Shown here: in pieces, positions 7,370 through 15,385 of the stretch | Numbering within the stretch: position 1 is the stretch's first letter | Layout: the number at the start of each line of letters is the position of its first letter | NCBI RefSeq assembly: GCF_003725335.1 | Contig: NZ_QIBY01000002.1 | Coordinates: forward strand, 1-64,000 | DNA: 64,000 nucleotides | Origin: Parvibacter caecicola | GTDB taxonomy: Bacteria > Actinomycetota > Coriobacteriia > Coriobacteriales > Eggerthellaceae | Direction: 5' to 3' | Position numbers and translations under genes: made by a program | The notes under the pieces: generated by a model | Database searches by the model: none | What the model was told of the DNA's origin: nothing | What the model saw: only the letters and a program-made list of their open reading frames with translations

Positions 7370-10300
7370 ATGGCATCTGAACGCAAACCGATGGACGGCA
7401 TGACCGCCGCCGCCTACGCCGCCTACGCCCTCTCGGAAGCCGCCGTAATCTTTCCCATCACCCCCGCATCGCGAATGGCCGAAACCGTGGAGGCGTGGTC
7501 GGCGGCCGGCAAGAAGAACCTGCTGGGGCAGCCGGTGATGGTAAAGGAAATGCAGTCAGAAAAAGGCGTGGCGGGCATGGTGCACGGCAGCCTGGCCGGC
7601 GGGGCCCTCACCAGCACTTTCACCGCATCGCAGGGGCTGATGCTGATGATTCCCAACCTGTACAAGATTGCCGGCGAACTGCTGCCGGGGGTGTTCCACA
7701 TCACGTCGCGGTCGCTCTCGGCTCACGCGCTGTCCATCTTCGGCGACCACCAGGACATCATGGCCATACGCCCCTCGGGCATCTGCATGCTGGCCTCCAA
7801 TTCGGTGCAGGAATGCATGGACCTCTCGCTGGTGGCCCACCTTTCCGCCATCCAGGGCAGCCTACCCTTCGCCCACTTCTTCGACGGGTTCCGCACCTCC
7901 GACGAAATAACCACCATCGACACCATCAGCCCGGAAGCCATGCGGGGGCTGGTGGATTGGGGCGCGGTGCAGCGGTTCAAGGCGCAGGCCATGGACTGCC
8001 AGAACCCCATGATGCGCGGCACCGACCAAAACCCCGACATCTACTTCCAAAACCGCGAGGCCGCCAACCGCTACCACAACGCCATGCCGGCTATCGTGCA
8101 GGCCAACATGGACAAGGTGGCGCAACTGACCGGGCGCGCCTACCACCTGTTCGATTACGCGGGAGCGCCGGACGCCACGCGGGTGGTGGCGGCCATGGGC
8201 AGCGCCTGCGACACACTGGCGGAAGCAGCGGCGCACCTGAACGCCCAGGGGCAGAAGGTGGGGGTGCTGAAAGTGCGGCTGTACCGCCCCTTCGACGCGA
8301 CGGCGGCCATGGCGGCCCTGCCGAACACCGTGCAGGCGCTGGCGGCGCTGGACCGCACGAAAGAGCCGGGCAGTCAGGGGGAGCCGCTGTTGCAAGACCT
8401 GGTGCAGGCGGCTTTCGACAGCGGCCGGAAGATGGACGTAATCGGCGGCCGCTACGGCTTGAGCTCCAAGGAGTTCTCCCCTGCCGATGCCATTGCGGTG
8501 TTCGACCATCTGCGGCTTTTCAGCGGCGAGGCGGCCGGGGCCGAAAGCGGGGCGGGCAAGGCGCTGCGCCGTTTCACCGTAGGGATAACCGACGACGTTA
8601 CCCGCCTTTCCATCCCTGTGGGGCCGGCGGTGAACACGCTGCCCAACAGCCGCTACCAGCAGTCCATTTTCTACGGCTTCGGCTCGGACGGCACCGTGGG
8701 GGCCAACAAGCAGGCAGCCAAGATGGTGGGCGACGCCACCGGCAGCTACGTGCAGGAGTACTCCTGGTTCGACGGCAAAAAGTCCGGCGGCCTCACCATT
8801 TCCTACCAGCGCTTCTCCAACGCCCCCATCCACTCCCCTTACCTGGTGGAAGAGGCGGACTACATCGGCTGCCACAAAGACATCTACCCGCTGCGGGGCT
8901 ACCCCATGCTGGACCACCTGAAAGACGGCGGCATCTTCGTGCTGAACTGCCCCTGGGGCTCGCTAGAGGCGCTGGGCGCCCACTTGCCGGCGGCTTTCAA
9001 GCAAGCGCTAGCGGCCAAGCACGCTCGCTTCTTCCAAATCGACGCCAACAAGCTGGCCCAAGAAGTGGGGCTGGGGCCGCGCATCAACATGATCATGGAG
9101 ACGGCGTTCTTCAAGCTGGCGGGGGTGATGGATTTCGAACAGGCCGTTGAGCTGCTGAAACGCGACATCGCCACCTTGTACGCCGCCAAAGGGCAGAAGG
9201 TGATAGACGCCAACATCGCCGCCATCGACCAAACGGCGGCCCGACTGAAAGAGGTGCGCTACCCCGCCTCGTGGGCCCACGCCAAAACCGGCGCCGTGGC
9301 CAGCAACGCCCAGGCCATCGCCGAAGGGCCCGCCTACATCCGCGATTACTTCGCCCCCATATCCCGCCTTGAGGGCAACCAGCTGCCGGTGTCGGCCATG
9401 CACCCTGCCGGCTTCCAACCGCTGGGCTCCACCGCCTACGAGAAGCGGCGCGTTGCGGTGAACATCCCCGAATGGGACGTGGACAAATGCATCCAGTGCT
9501 ACCAATGCGCCACCGTGTGCCCCCACGCCGCCATCCGCCCCTTCGTGGCCGCGCCCGCCGAGCTTGAAGGGGCGCCAGACGCCTTCGCCACCAAGCCGGC
9601 CACACTGGCGGCCCTCAAGGGCAAGCAGCTGCGCATCCAGGTGTTCCCGGAAGACTGCGTGGGCTGCGGCAGCTGCGCCGACAACTGCCCGGCGCCGGGG
9701 AAGGCCCTGGTCATGAAGCCTCTGAGCTCGCAACTAGACGCGCAGCGGGAAAACCTCGCCTTCGCCCAGAAGAACATCTCCCCCAAAGACCACCTGGCCG
9801 CCCCCACCACCGTTGCCACCCTGCAGCTGCAGCAGCCACTGCTGCAGTTCTCCGGCTGCTGCGGCGGCTGCGGCGAAACCCCTCATGTGAAGATGCTCAC
9901 CCAGCTGTTCGGCGACCGGCTGATCATCGCCAACGCCACCGGTTGCAGCTCCATCTGGGGCGCCTACAGCCCCTCGATGCCCTACTGCGCCAACAAGCGC
10001 GGCCACGGGCCGGCGTGGGGCAACTCGCTATTCGAGGACAATGCCGAGTACGGCTTCGGCATCACCCGCGCCCTGGACGTGCGCCGCTCCGGCCTGACCA
10101 ATCTGCTGCAGCAACAGCTGGCCGACGGCTCTTCGCAGATGGACGAGGAAACCCGCAGCTTGATTGAAGACTGGCTGGAGTTCAAAGACGAACCGAACGC
10201 CGCCGGCAACCTGGGGCGCATCATTTGCGAGAACCTGGAAGCCTACCGGCCCGCCACCAGCGAAGAGGCCAGCCGCATCCAGCGCATCCTGGCTGAAAAG

Positions 10301-11023
10301 ACTCTCTTCCAAAAGAAGAGCGTGTGGATTGTGGGCGGCGACGGCTGGGCCTACGACATCGACTTCGACGGGCTGGACGAGGTGCTGGCCAGCAAGCAGA
10401 ACGTGAACATCCTGGTGCTGGACACCGAAGGCTACTCCAACACCGGCGGCGAGATGAGCAAGGCCACCCAGCTGGGGTCGGTTTCCGGCTTCTCGCTGGA
10501 CGGCAAGCCCACCCCCAAGAAGAAACTGGGGCGCATGATGCTGCAGTACGACTACGTATACGTGGCCAACATCTGCCTGGGGGCAAACATGCAACAGACT
10601 ATCGACGCCTTCCGCGAGGCGGAAAGCTACAACGGCCCTTCCATCGTGGTGGCGCTGTGCCCCTGCATCTCCTGGGGCATCCACGGCGGCATGGCCACCA
10701 ACATCCGTCTGGCGAAGGAAGGGGTGAAGGCGGGCTTTTGGCCGCTGTTCCGCTTCGATCCGCGCCGCGCCGCCGCCGGGAAAGACCCGCTGCAAGTGGA
10801 CTACGCCCAGCCCACCGGCAATATGGAGGAATTCCTGAACAAGCAAAACCGCTTCACCGCGCTGGCCGGCCGCCTGCCCCAACACTCGGCCCTGCTGCAA
10901 AGCGAGCTGGCAAAGGAAGGTACCGACGACTACCGCACCCTCACGAACCTAGCGGGCGTTTACCAGCGCGCAGAGTGTGATTCCAGGTCGAATTCGTTGG
11001 GCAGAGATTCTATCTCCGCCTAA
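7370..11023 (+). CDS. nifJ: Pyruvate:ferredoxin (flavodoxin) oxidoreductase, single-chain
   Basis: Converts pyruvate, CoA and oxidised ferredoxin to acetyl-CoA, CO2 and reduced ferredoxin. It has 1217 residues, the usual size of the homodimeric enzyme. Domain order is the N-terminal domain (ITPASRMAE), domain II, the gamma-like domain, a two-cluster ferredoxin domain (CIQCYQCATVCPH from residue 707 and CVGCGSCADNCPAP from residue 763), the CCGGCGETP cluster-binding segment, and the ThDP site VGGDGWAYDIDFDG near residue 988. The start follows GAAGGAG. The last 15 or so codons are odd: the stop codon lies inside a copy of the intergenic family A repeat, giving an SLGRDSISA tail. It is probably monocistronic between two hairpin regions. 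Confidence 0.96.
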   Translation: MASERKPMDGMTAAAYAAYALSEAAVIFPITPASRMAETVEAWSAAGKKNLLGQPVMVKEMQSEKGVAGMVHGSLAGGALTSTFTASQGLMLMIPNLYKIAGELLPGVFHITSRSLSAHALSIFGDHQDIMAIRPSGICMLASNSVQECMDLSLVAHLSAIQGSLPFAHFFDGFRTSDEITTIDTISPEAMRGLVDWGAVQRFKAQAMDCQNPMMRGTDQNPDIYFQNREAANRYHNAMPAIVQANMDKVAQLTGRAYHLFDYAGAPDATRVVAAMGSACDTLAEAAAHLNAQGQKVGVLKVRLYRPFDATAAMAALPNTVQALAALDRTKEPGSQGEPLLQDLVQAAFDSGRKMDVIGGRYGLSSKEFSPADAIAVFDHLRLFSGEAAGAESGAGKALRRFTVGITDDVTRLSIPVGPAVNTLPNSRYQQSIFYGFGSDGTVGANKQAAKMVGDATGSYVQEYSWFDGKKSGGLTISYQRFSNAPIHSPYLVEEADYIGCHKDIYPLRGYPMLDHLKDGGIFVLNCPWGSLEALGAHLPAAFKQALAAKHARFFQIDANKLAQEVGLGPRINMIMETAFFKLAGVMDFEQAVELLKRDIATLYAAKGQKVIDANIAAIDQTAARLKEVRYPASWAHAKTGAVASNAQAIAEGPAYIRDYFAPISRLEGNQLPVSAMHPAGFQPLGSTAYEKRRVAVNIPEWDVDKCIQCYQCATVCPHAAIRPFVAAPAELEGAPDAFATKPATLAALKGKQLRIQVFPEDCVGCGSCADNCPAPGKALVMKPLSSQLDAQRENLAFAQKNISPKDHLAAPTTVATLQLQQPLLQFSGCCGGCGETPHVKMLTQLFGDRLIIANATGCSSIWGAYSPSMPYCANKRGHGPAWGNSLFEDNAEYGFGITRALDVRRSGLTNLLQQQLADGSSQMDEETRSLIEDWLEFKDEPNAAGNLGRIICENLEAYRPATSEEASRIQRILAEKTLFQKKSVWIVGGDGWAYDIDFDGLDEVLASKQNVNILVLDTEGYSNTGGEMSKATQLGSVSGFSLDGKPTPKKKLGRMMLQYDYVYVANICLGANMQQTIDAFREAESYNGPSIVVALCPCISWGIHGGMATNIRLAKEGVKAGFWPLFRFDPRRAAAGKDPLQVDYAQPTGNMEEFLNKQNRFTALAGRLPQHSALLQSELAKEGTDDYRTLTNLAGVYQRAECDSRSNSLGRDSISA

Positions 11024-11134
11024 CCGACAACCCGCATCCTGCCACAGCATTCGTTGGGCAGAGATTCCGCCTCTGCCCAACCGGTAGCCCGCGTTCTGCG
11101 GCAACATTCGTAGGGCAGAGATTCTATCTCTGCC
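11000..11134. repeat. Three tandem copies of the family A palindrome
   Basis: Copies lie at 11000-11020 (one arm mismatch, overlapping the 3' end of nifJ), 11057-11077 and 11114-11134. They sit in a unit of about 57 nt that also repeats the flanking motif CGACAACCCGCAT. A degenerate relative with a long A-run follows at about 11165-11198. They separate nifJ from convergent cysK. Confidence 0.85.
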
Positions 11135-11235
11135 TAACCGACAACCCGCATTTGGCCGCAACATTGGGCCAAGAAAAAAAAAATCTCGGCCCAACGAATG
11201 CTCAACCCCCCGACAAATCACCCCACCTAACGCAA

Positions 11236-11269
11236 AAGGGCCGCATGGTTCCAACCCCATGCGGCCCTT
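11236..11269 (-). terminator. Intrinsic terminator of cysK
   Basis: The stem AAGGGCCGCATGG/CCATGCGGCCCTT has a loop of about 8 nt and is followed on the minus strand by a short T-run (plus-strand AAAA at 11234-11237). It lies 26 nt beyond the cysK stop. Confidence 0.85.
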
Positions 11270-11294
11270 GCCGTAAGTAAATGCAGCCCTTCGG

Positions 11295-12221
11295 TTACTT
11301 CGCAAACATCTCGGTGGTAAGGTAGCGCTCGCCAGTGTCGGGAAGGATCACCATGATGGTCTTTCCGGCGTTTTCAGGGCGCTCGGCCAGCTTTGTGGCC
11401 GCCGCCACCGCCGCGCCGGAAGAGATGCCCACCAAAAGCCCCTCTTTGGCCGCCAGCTCGCGGCCCACGGCGAAGGCTTCGTCGTTCTCGACGGTTAGCA
11501 CCTCGTCCACCACGTCCAGGTTCAGGGTTTCGGGGATGAACCCAGCGCCGATGCCCTGAATTTTGTGGGGGCCGGCAACGCCCTGGGTAACCACCGGCGA
11601 CGCGGCCGGCTCCACCCCCACCACCCGAATGGCGGGATTCTGCTGCTTCAAAAAGGCCCCGGTGCCGGAAATGGTGCCGCCGGTGCCGAAAGCGCTCACG
11701 AAGATGTCCACCTTCCCCTCGGTGGCCTCCCAGATTTCCGGGCCGGTGGTGGCGAAGTGCACCTGCGGATTGGCGGGGTTCACAAACTGGCCGGGGATGA
11801 AGGAGTTGGGGATTTCCGCTGCCAGCTCGTCCGCCTTGGCGATGGCCCCCTTCATGCCCTGAGCGCCAGGGGTGAGCACCAGCTCGGCCCCGTAGGCGGC
11901 CATTAGGTTGCGGCGCTCGATGGACATGGTTTCCGGCATGCAGATGATGAGGCGCAGGCCCTTCGCCGCCGCCAGCGCCGCCAGCCCGACGCCGGTGTTA
12001 CCGGAGGTGGGCTCGATGAGCACGGTATCTTGGTTCACCTTGCCGTCGCGGATGGCGCTGTTCAGCATGTTAAGGGCAATGCGGTCCTTCACAGAGCCGG
12101 CGGGGTTGAACGATTCCACCTTGCCCACGATTTTAGCCGCAAGGCCGTGGTTCTTTTCGTAATTGGCCAGCTCCAGGAGCGGGGTGTTGCCAATCAGCTG
12201 CTCAACGCTGGTGTAGATCAT
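11295..12221 (-). CDS. cysK: Cysteine synthase A (O-acetylserine sulfhydrylase)
   Basis: PLP enzyme making cysteine from O-acetylserine and sulfide. It has 308 residues, the family length. NPAGSVKDR carries the PLP lysine (Lys45). TSGNTGVG binds the substrate carboxylate, GTGGTISG binds the cofactor phosphate, and the C-terminus has GISSGAAVAAA. The start at 12221 follows AAAAGGAGAG; a longer frame upstream is ruled out because it enters the 3' end of the next gene. A TATAAT box and a dyad lie upstream at 12315-12343. The neighbour gene makes gamma-glutamylcysteine, so the pair connects cysteine supply to thiol synthesis. Confidence 0.95.
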   Translation of the reverse strand: MIYTSVEQLIGNTPLLELANYEKNHGLAAKIVGKVESFNPAGSVKDRIALNMLNSAIRDGKVNQDTVLIEPTSGNTGVGLAALAAAKGLRLIICMPETMSIERRNLMAAYGAELVLTPGAQGMKGAIAKADELAAEIPNSFIPGQFVNPANPQVHFATTGPEIWEATEGKVDIFVSAFGTGGTISGTGAFLKQQNPAIRVVGVEPAASPVVTQGVAGPHKIQGIGAGFIPETLNLDVVDEVLTVENDEAFAVGRELAAKEGLLVGISSGAAVAAATKLAERPENAGKTIMVILPDTGERYLTTEMFAK

Positions 12222-12314
12222 GAGCTCTCTCCTTTTAGCTTCTCTACCCTGTTCGTTTCCAAACCCCGTATCCGGGCGGGGGCGCGCCCTGACTGCCTGC
12301 GGGGTTTTCACCGG

Positions 12315-12343
12315 ATTATAGACTATTCCTACCAAATTGCTAG
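12315..12343 (-). promoter_or_regulatory. cysK promoter with overlapping dyad operator
   Basis: On the minus strand TATAAT (12315-12320) forms a -10 element. Just upstream, CTACCAA-A-TTGCTAG (12329-12343) is a 7-1-7 dyad with one mismatch, in the -35/spacer region. The shape (CCTACCAAATTG) is like Rrf2/CymR-type operators that repress cysteine genes; the regulator is inferred. Confidence 0.5.
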
Positions 12344-12384
12344 ACTTTATTTTCCATTGGACGGATTTTCCTGCGGCCGCCCAG

Positions 12385-13662
12385 CTACTCTCCCAGGTAA
12401 CTGGCCTGTTGCTGCCGCGCCAGCTCCAGCCCGCGGGCCACATAGCCCTCGCCGAATTGGTGGCGAATCTTCCAGGCGTAGCGGTTTTCCGGGTTCTCGA
12501 ACTTCGCCCGCTGAAATTCCAAGCACTCGGCCACCTCGGGGCCAAAGCCCTCATAGAACGCCTCCATCTGGTCGATTACCTTGCTGGCGGTTTTCACCAC
12601 CGAGAACGCGTCGCCGTTGGGCATCACGATCTTCACCGTCTTCAAATCGAAATGGGCGGCGTTCTTGAAATTCTGCACCGCCTGCACCTGGTCTTTCGTG
12701 GTCAGCACCTCGTCGGGCGTGCTGGCCATCCACACCAATAGCAGCTGGCTGAACAGCACGTCGCGCACATCGATGCCAGCCCGCACCAGCGGGTTCAGGT
12801 CCACCATGCGCAGCTCGATGTGGCTGATGCCCTCCTTCAGCGCCTGCAGCCCGTAATCGCCGCGCGGCTTCAGGCGAATGGGGTAATACAGCTCGGAGGG
12901 GTAGCGAATCAGCCCGCTGTCCACGTACTGTTGAATGCTGTCAGCATAGGCCTCGGCCGAACTGTAATCCAAAATGGGGGCAAAGAAATTCCAGTAGCCC
13001 AGTTCAGAGCAGCGCACCGTGGCAAGCCCTTGGAACAGCTCACCGCCGATTTTCCCCTTCTCCACGAAAGACGAATCCATCACCGGGCTGGCGGCCATGA
13101 CGGCGGTGAGGATCCAGCCGTAGATGACCGATTTCTTGGCCAGCATCACATACAAGTCGTCCCGGTAGCGGTCGAAATCCTGGCAATCGGAAAGGGCGAA
13201 GTCGGCCCGCAGCAGCTCATCGGCGAACGAATAGTTCAGGTGAATGCCGGAAAACGCCATCTTGTAGCGGCCGTAGCGGTCGGACAGGTACTCGCGGTAC
13301 ACCGTCTTCGATGCCTCGGCGCCGGTGTACTGGGCAATGGGGATGTCCCGTTCGCTGCGGATGTAGGGCGGGTTCGAGAACGGCCACAGGTACTCGCGCT
13401 CGTCCATGTGGCGCAACGTTTTTTGCACCTGGGCGGTGTAGCTCTCCAGCAAATCCACCGCCGCTTGAGGGGTGGCGGCAATCTCGGTGTTCACCTCAAC
13501 CTGGTTTTCCGAGAAGTCACGCACGATGTGCACGTTATCGGCGAAGTGAGCCGGGGTTTGGGCCAAGAAGCCGCCGCCGTCGATGCGCAGGCTCTCCTTC
13601 TCCAACCCGAAGTTGCCCTTAAGCAACAGGGCCCTCACCTGGGGGTGGTTGGCGCGAAGCAT
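12385..13662 (-). CDS. gshA: Glutamate-cysteine ligase
   Basis: ATP-dependent ligase forming gamma-glutamylcysteine, the first step to glutathione or a related thiol. It has 425 residues, shorter than the roughly 518 of the E. coli enzyme and like the ligase half of bacterial GshAB fusions. The signature NFGLEKESLRI opens the ATP-grasp-like active site, followed by DFSENQVEVNTE, SGIHLNYSF and SHIELRMVDLNPL, all typical of the family. No GshB domain or gene is present here, so the product may stop at gamma-glutamylcysteine or be finished elsewhere. The start at 13662 follows AAGGAGAG. It lies upstream of cysK on the same strand, with a separate cysK promoter in the 163-nt gap. Confidence 0.88.
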   Translation of the reverse strand: MLRANHPQVRALLLKGNFGLEKESLRIDGGGFLAQTPAHFADNVHIVRDFSENQVEVNTEIAATPQAAVDLLESYTAQVQKTLRHMDEREYLWPFSNPPYIRSERDIPIAQYTGAEASKTVYREYLSDRYGRYKMAFSGIHLNYSFADELLRADFALSDCQDFDRYRDDLYVMLAKKSVIYGWILTAVMAASPVMDSSFVEKGKIGGELFQGLATVRCSELGYWNFFAPILDYSSAEAYADSIQQYVDSGLIRYPSELYYPIRLKPRGDYGLQALKEGISHIELRMVDLNPLVRAGIDVRDVLFSQLLLVWMASTPDEVLTTKDQVQAVQNFKNAAHFDLKTVKIVMPNGDAFSVVKTASKVIDQMEAFYEGFGPEVAECLEFQRAKFENPENRYAWKIRHQFGEGYVARGLELARQQQASYLGE

Positions 13663-13958
13663 GGTCTCTCCTTGCAATGGGGCGCCCGGGGCGCGGGCGC
13701 CAATGCGGCCCGATGCGTGGGGCAGGGCCGCTCCGATAAATTGCCATCAGTGTAGCAGTTCAACGGCCCACCCCTCTCCACGGTTGCAAAAGCGGCACCC
13801 AACCCCCTGCGCGGCGCGGCCCCCCCGTCCCGCACACCCTCGCCGCACCGCGGCCGCACGCACCGCGGCCGCACGCCCCGCGCCCTCGCCGCCACGGCCG
13901 TTCGAGCCCTCGCCGCCACGGCCGTTCGGCGCGACCTCCCGGCCCCTCGCCGCACACC
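13663..13958. other. Very GC-rich intergenic stretch with short direct repeats
   Basis: No credible gene. It contains two copies of CACCGCGGCCGCACG (near 13846-13875) and two of CCTCGCCGCCACGGCCGTTCG-like sequence (near 13887-13929). These are local tandem duplications in a divergent intergenic region. Confidence 0.6.
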
Positions 13959-14113
13959 CCTACCAAAGCCGCGAAAATGCGCGCGGCGCATCGCGTTTTT
14001 TCAACTTTGGTAGGGAAAACGGCGCATTTTAGCAACATTGGTAGGAAAAGCGCATTTTCGCAAGACAAAACCCCAGTTCGCTTAATTCTCCGGCACCAAA
14101 ACCCCTACCAAAG
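13959..14113. repeat. Cluster of CCTACCAAAG inverted repeats
   Basis: CCTACCAAAG occurs at 13959 and 14104, and its inverse CTTTGGTAGG at 14005, with the variant CATTGGTAGG at 14036. The 14005 and 14104 copies extend to about 17 bp of complementarity, including TTCAAC/GTTGAA. Between them GCGCATTTT also recurs. The layout resembles the 71-nt array at 1928 but with different sequence and no fixed period. Confidence 0.75.
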
Positions 14114-14131
14114 TTGAAAATTCGCGCAAGC

Positions 14132-14220
14132 GTGTCAGGGGAGGGGCGTCATGCCACCGTGTCAGGGGAGGGAGCGTCATGCCCCCGTGTCAGGCGAACG
14201 CCATGCCCCCGTGTCAGGCG
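14132..14220. repeat. Four tandem copies of a 24-28 nt unit
   Basis: GTGTCAGG starts at 14132, 14159, 14187 and 14211, each followed by GGGA or CGAA and then a CATGCC motif. Spacings are 27, 28 and 24 nt. It ends about 100 nt before the PuuD-like gene. Confidence 0.75.
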
Positions 14221-14326
14221 AACGTCCCCCTGGCACGCCCCATGCCCCTGTTCTGCCACTAGACAAATTGGACACAGGCGGGAAACATTGGTTGCGTAAA
14301 CTGAAAGGCAACGAGAAAGGACGCAC

Positions 14327-15154
14327 ATGGAACGGCAACCGGTCATCGGACTCACCTGTACCCTGGACGAGGCGCAGGGGCATGAACGGGTGAACTGCGA
14401 ATACATCGACCGCATCGCGGCGGCCGGCGGCACCCCCATCCTGCTTTCCCCCGTGGCCGGCGGCCGCGAGGCCAACGAGGCCATGGCCCAGCACTACCTG
14501 CAGTTAATTGACGGCCTGCTGCTCACCGGCGGCGGCGACATCCACCCCCGCCACTACCCCACCCACGACACTTCTTCCGAAGCGCTGGCGCTGGTGGACT
14601 TGGTGGACGAGAACCGCGACTGGCTTGAGCTGGAGCTGGCCCGCAACGCCCGCACATCCGGCACGCCCACGCTGGGCATCTGCCGCGGGTGCCAGATCAT
14701 CAACGTGGCGGCCGGCGGCACCATGCACGCCGATTTGCTGACCGACGGGCTGGCGGAAGCCTCCCATCGCCAGGAGCCCCCTTACACCGCCTGCACCCAC
14801 GTGGTGCGCTACGATGCGGAAACCCACATCGCCCTCAACTGCCGCCGCTGCTCCGCCTGCACCACACCGCAGCAGAAAAACGCCGCCCCTGCAGCCGCGG
14901 CCGATGCGGCCCCCTGCTCCGAACCCGCCAGCACCCTGTGCCGCAGCTGCGCCGTTGCCACCACCAACAGCATGCACCACCAGTGCCTCGCCACTTTGGG
15001 GGAAGGGCTTGCGCCGGTTGCGTGGTCGGAAGCCATCACCGAGGGCATCTACGACCCAGAACACCCCTTCTACCTGGGGGTGCAGTGGCATCCGGAATAC
15101 TTAGACAGCCAATCCGCCATCTTCGCCGCCTTCGTGGAAGCCTGTCGCAGCTAG
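14327..15154 (+). CDS. Class I glutamine amidotransferase, PuuD/peptidase C26 type, with Cys-rich insert
   Basis: Member of the gamma-glutamyl-GABA hydrolase family, which cleaves gamma-glutamyl amides. The nucleophile is Cys119 in GICRGCQ, with His255 and Glu257 in WHPEY, and the oxyanion region LLTGGGDIHP is present. It has 275 residues against about 250 usually. The excess is a segment at about residues 168-212 that is absent in the typical fold and holds six cysteines: a CX2CX2C at 172/175/178, then 197, 205 and 208 (CX2C), split by an Ala/Pro-rich linker. Such spacing suits a bound metal or Fe-S site. The start follows AAAGGA. It is monocistronic, with tandem repeats upstream. Substrate unknown. 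Confidence 0.8.
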   Translation: MERQPVIGLTCTLDEAQGHERVNCEYIDRIAAAGGTPILLSPVAGGREANEAMAQHYLQLIDGLLLTGGGDIHPRHYPTHDTSSEALALVDLVDENRDWLELELARNARTSGTPTLGICRGCQIINVAAGGTMHADLLTDGLAEASHRQEPPYTACTHVVRYDAETHIALNCRRCSACTTPQQKNAAPAAAADAAPCSEPASTLCRSCAVATTNSMHHQCLATLGEGLAPVAWSEAITEGIYDPEHPFYLGVQWHPEYLDSQSAIFAAFVEACRS

Positions 15155-15385
15155 CCGCACTCCCCAGCGCGGCTCTTTGGCCAGAAAACCCACCTATGTC
15201 AAACAGCTGCGCTGAAAACTAACCGTTTGAAATAATTTATTGCCCTGCGAGACCCTTAAACGACGCGCGAAGGCCCTGCAGGGGGCATTTTGGCGCCCGT
15301 TGCCGGCGCCCGCCTCTAACAAAGATGGGGTTTTTGGCCAAAACCGGCGGCTACGCCGCAACCGCTCCGCTGAAAGCGGGGGCGG
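15155..15385. other. Intergenic gap between convergent genes
   Basis: The gap contains a GGCGCC-based hairpin near 15290-15312 and the self-complementary TTTTGGCCAAAA (15331-15342). These may help end the two converging transcripts. No gene seen. Confidence 0.5.

Noticed and set aside
11295-12554. Long version of cysK
   Set aside because: The extra 111 codons overlap the 3' end of the glutamate-cysteine ligase gene in another frame; the AAAAGGAGAG site marks 12221.
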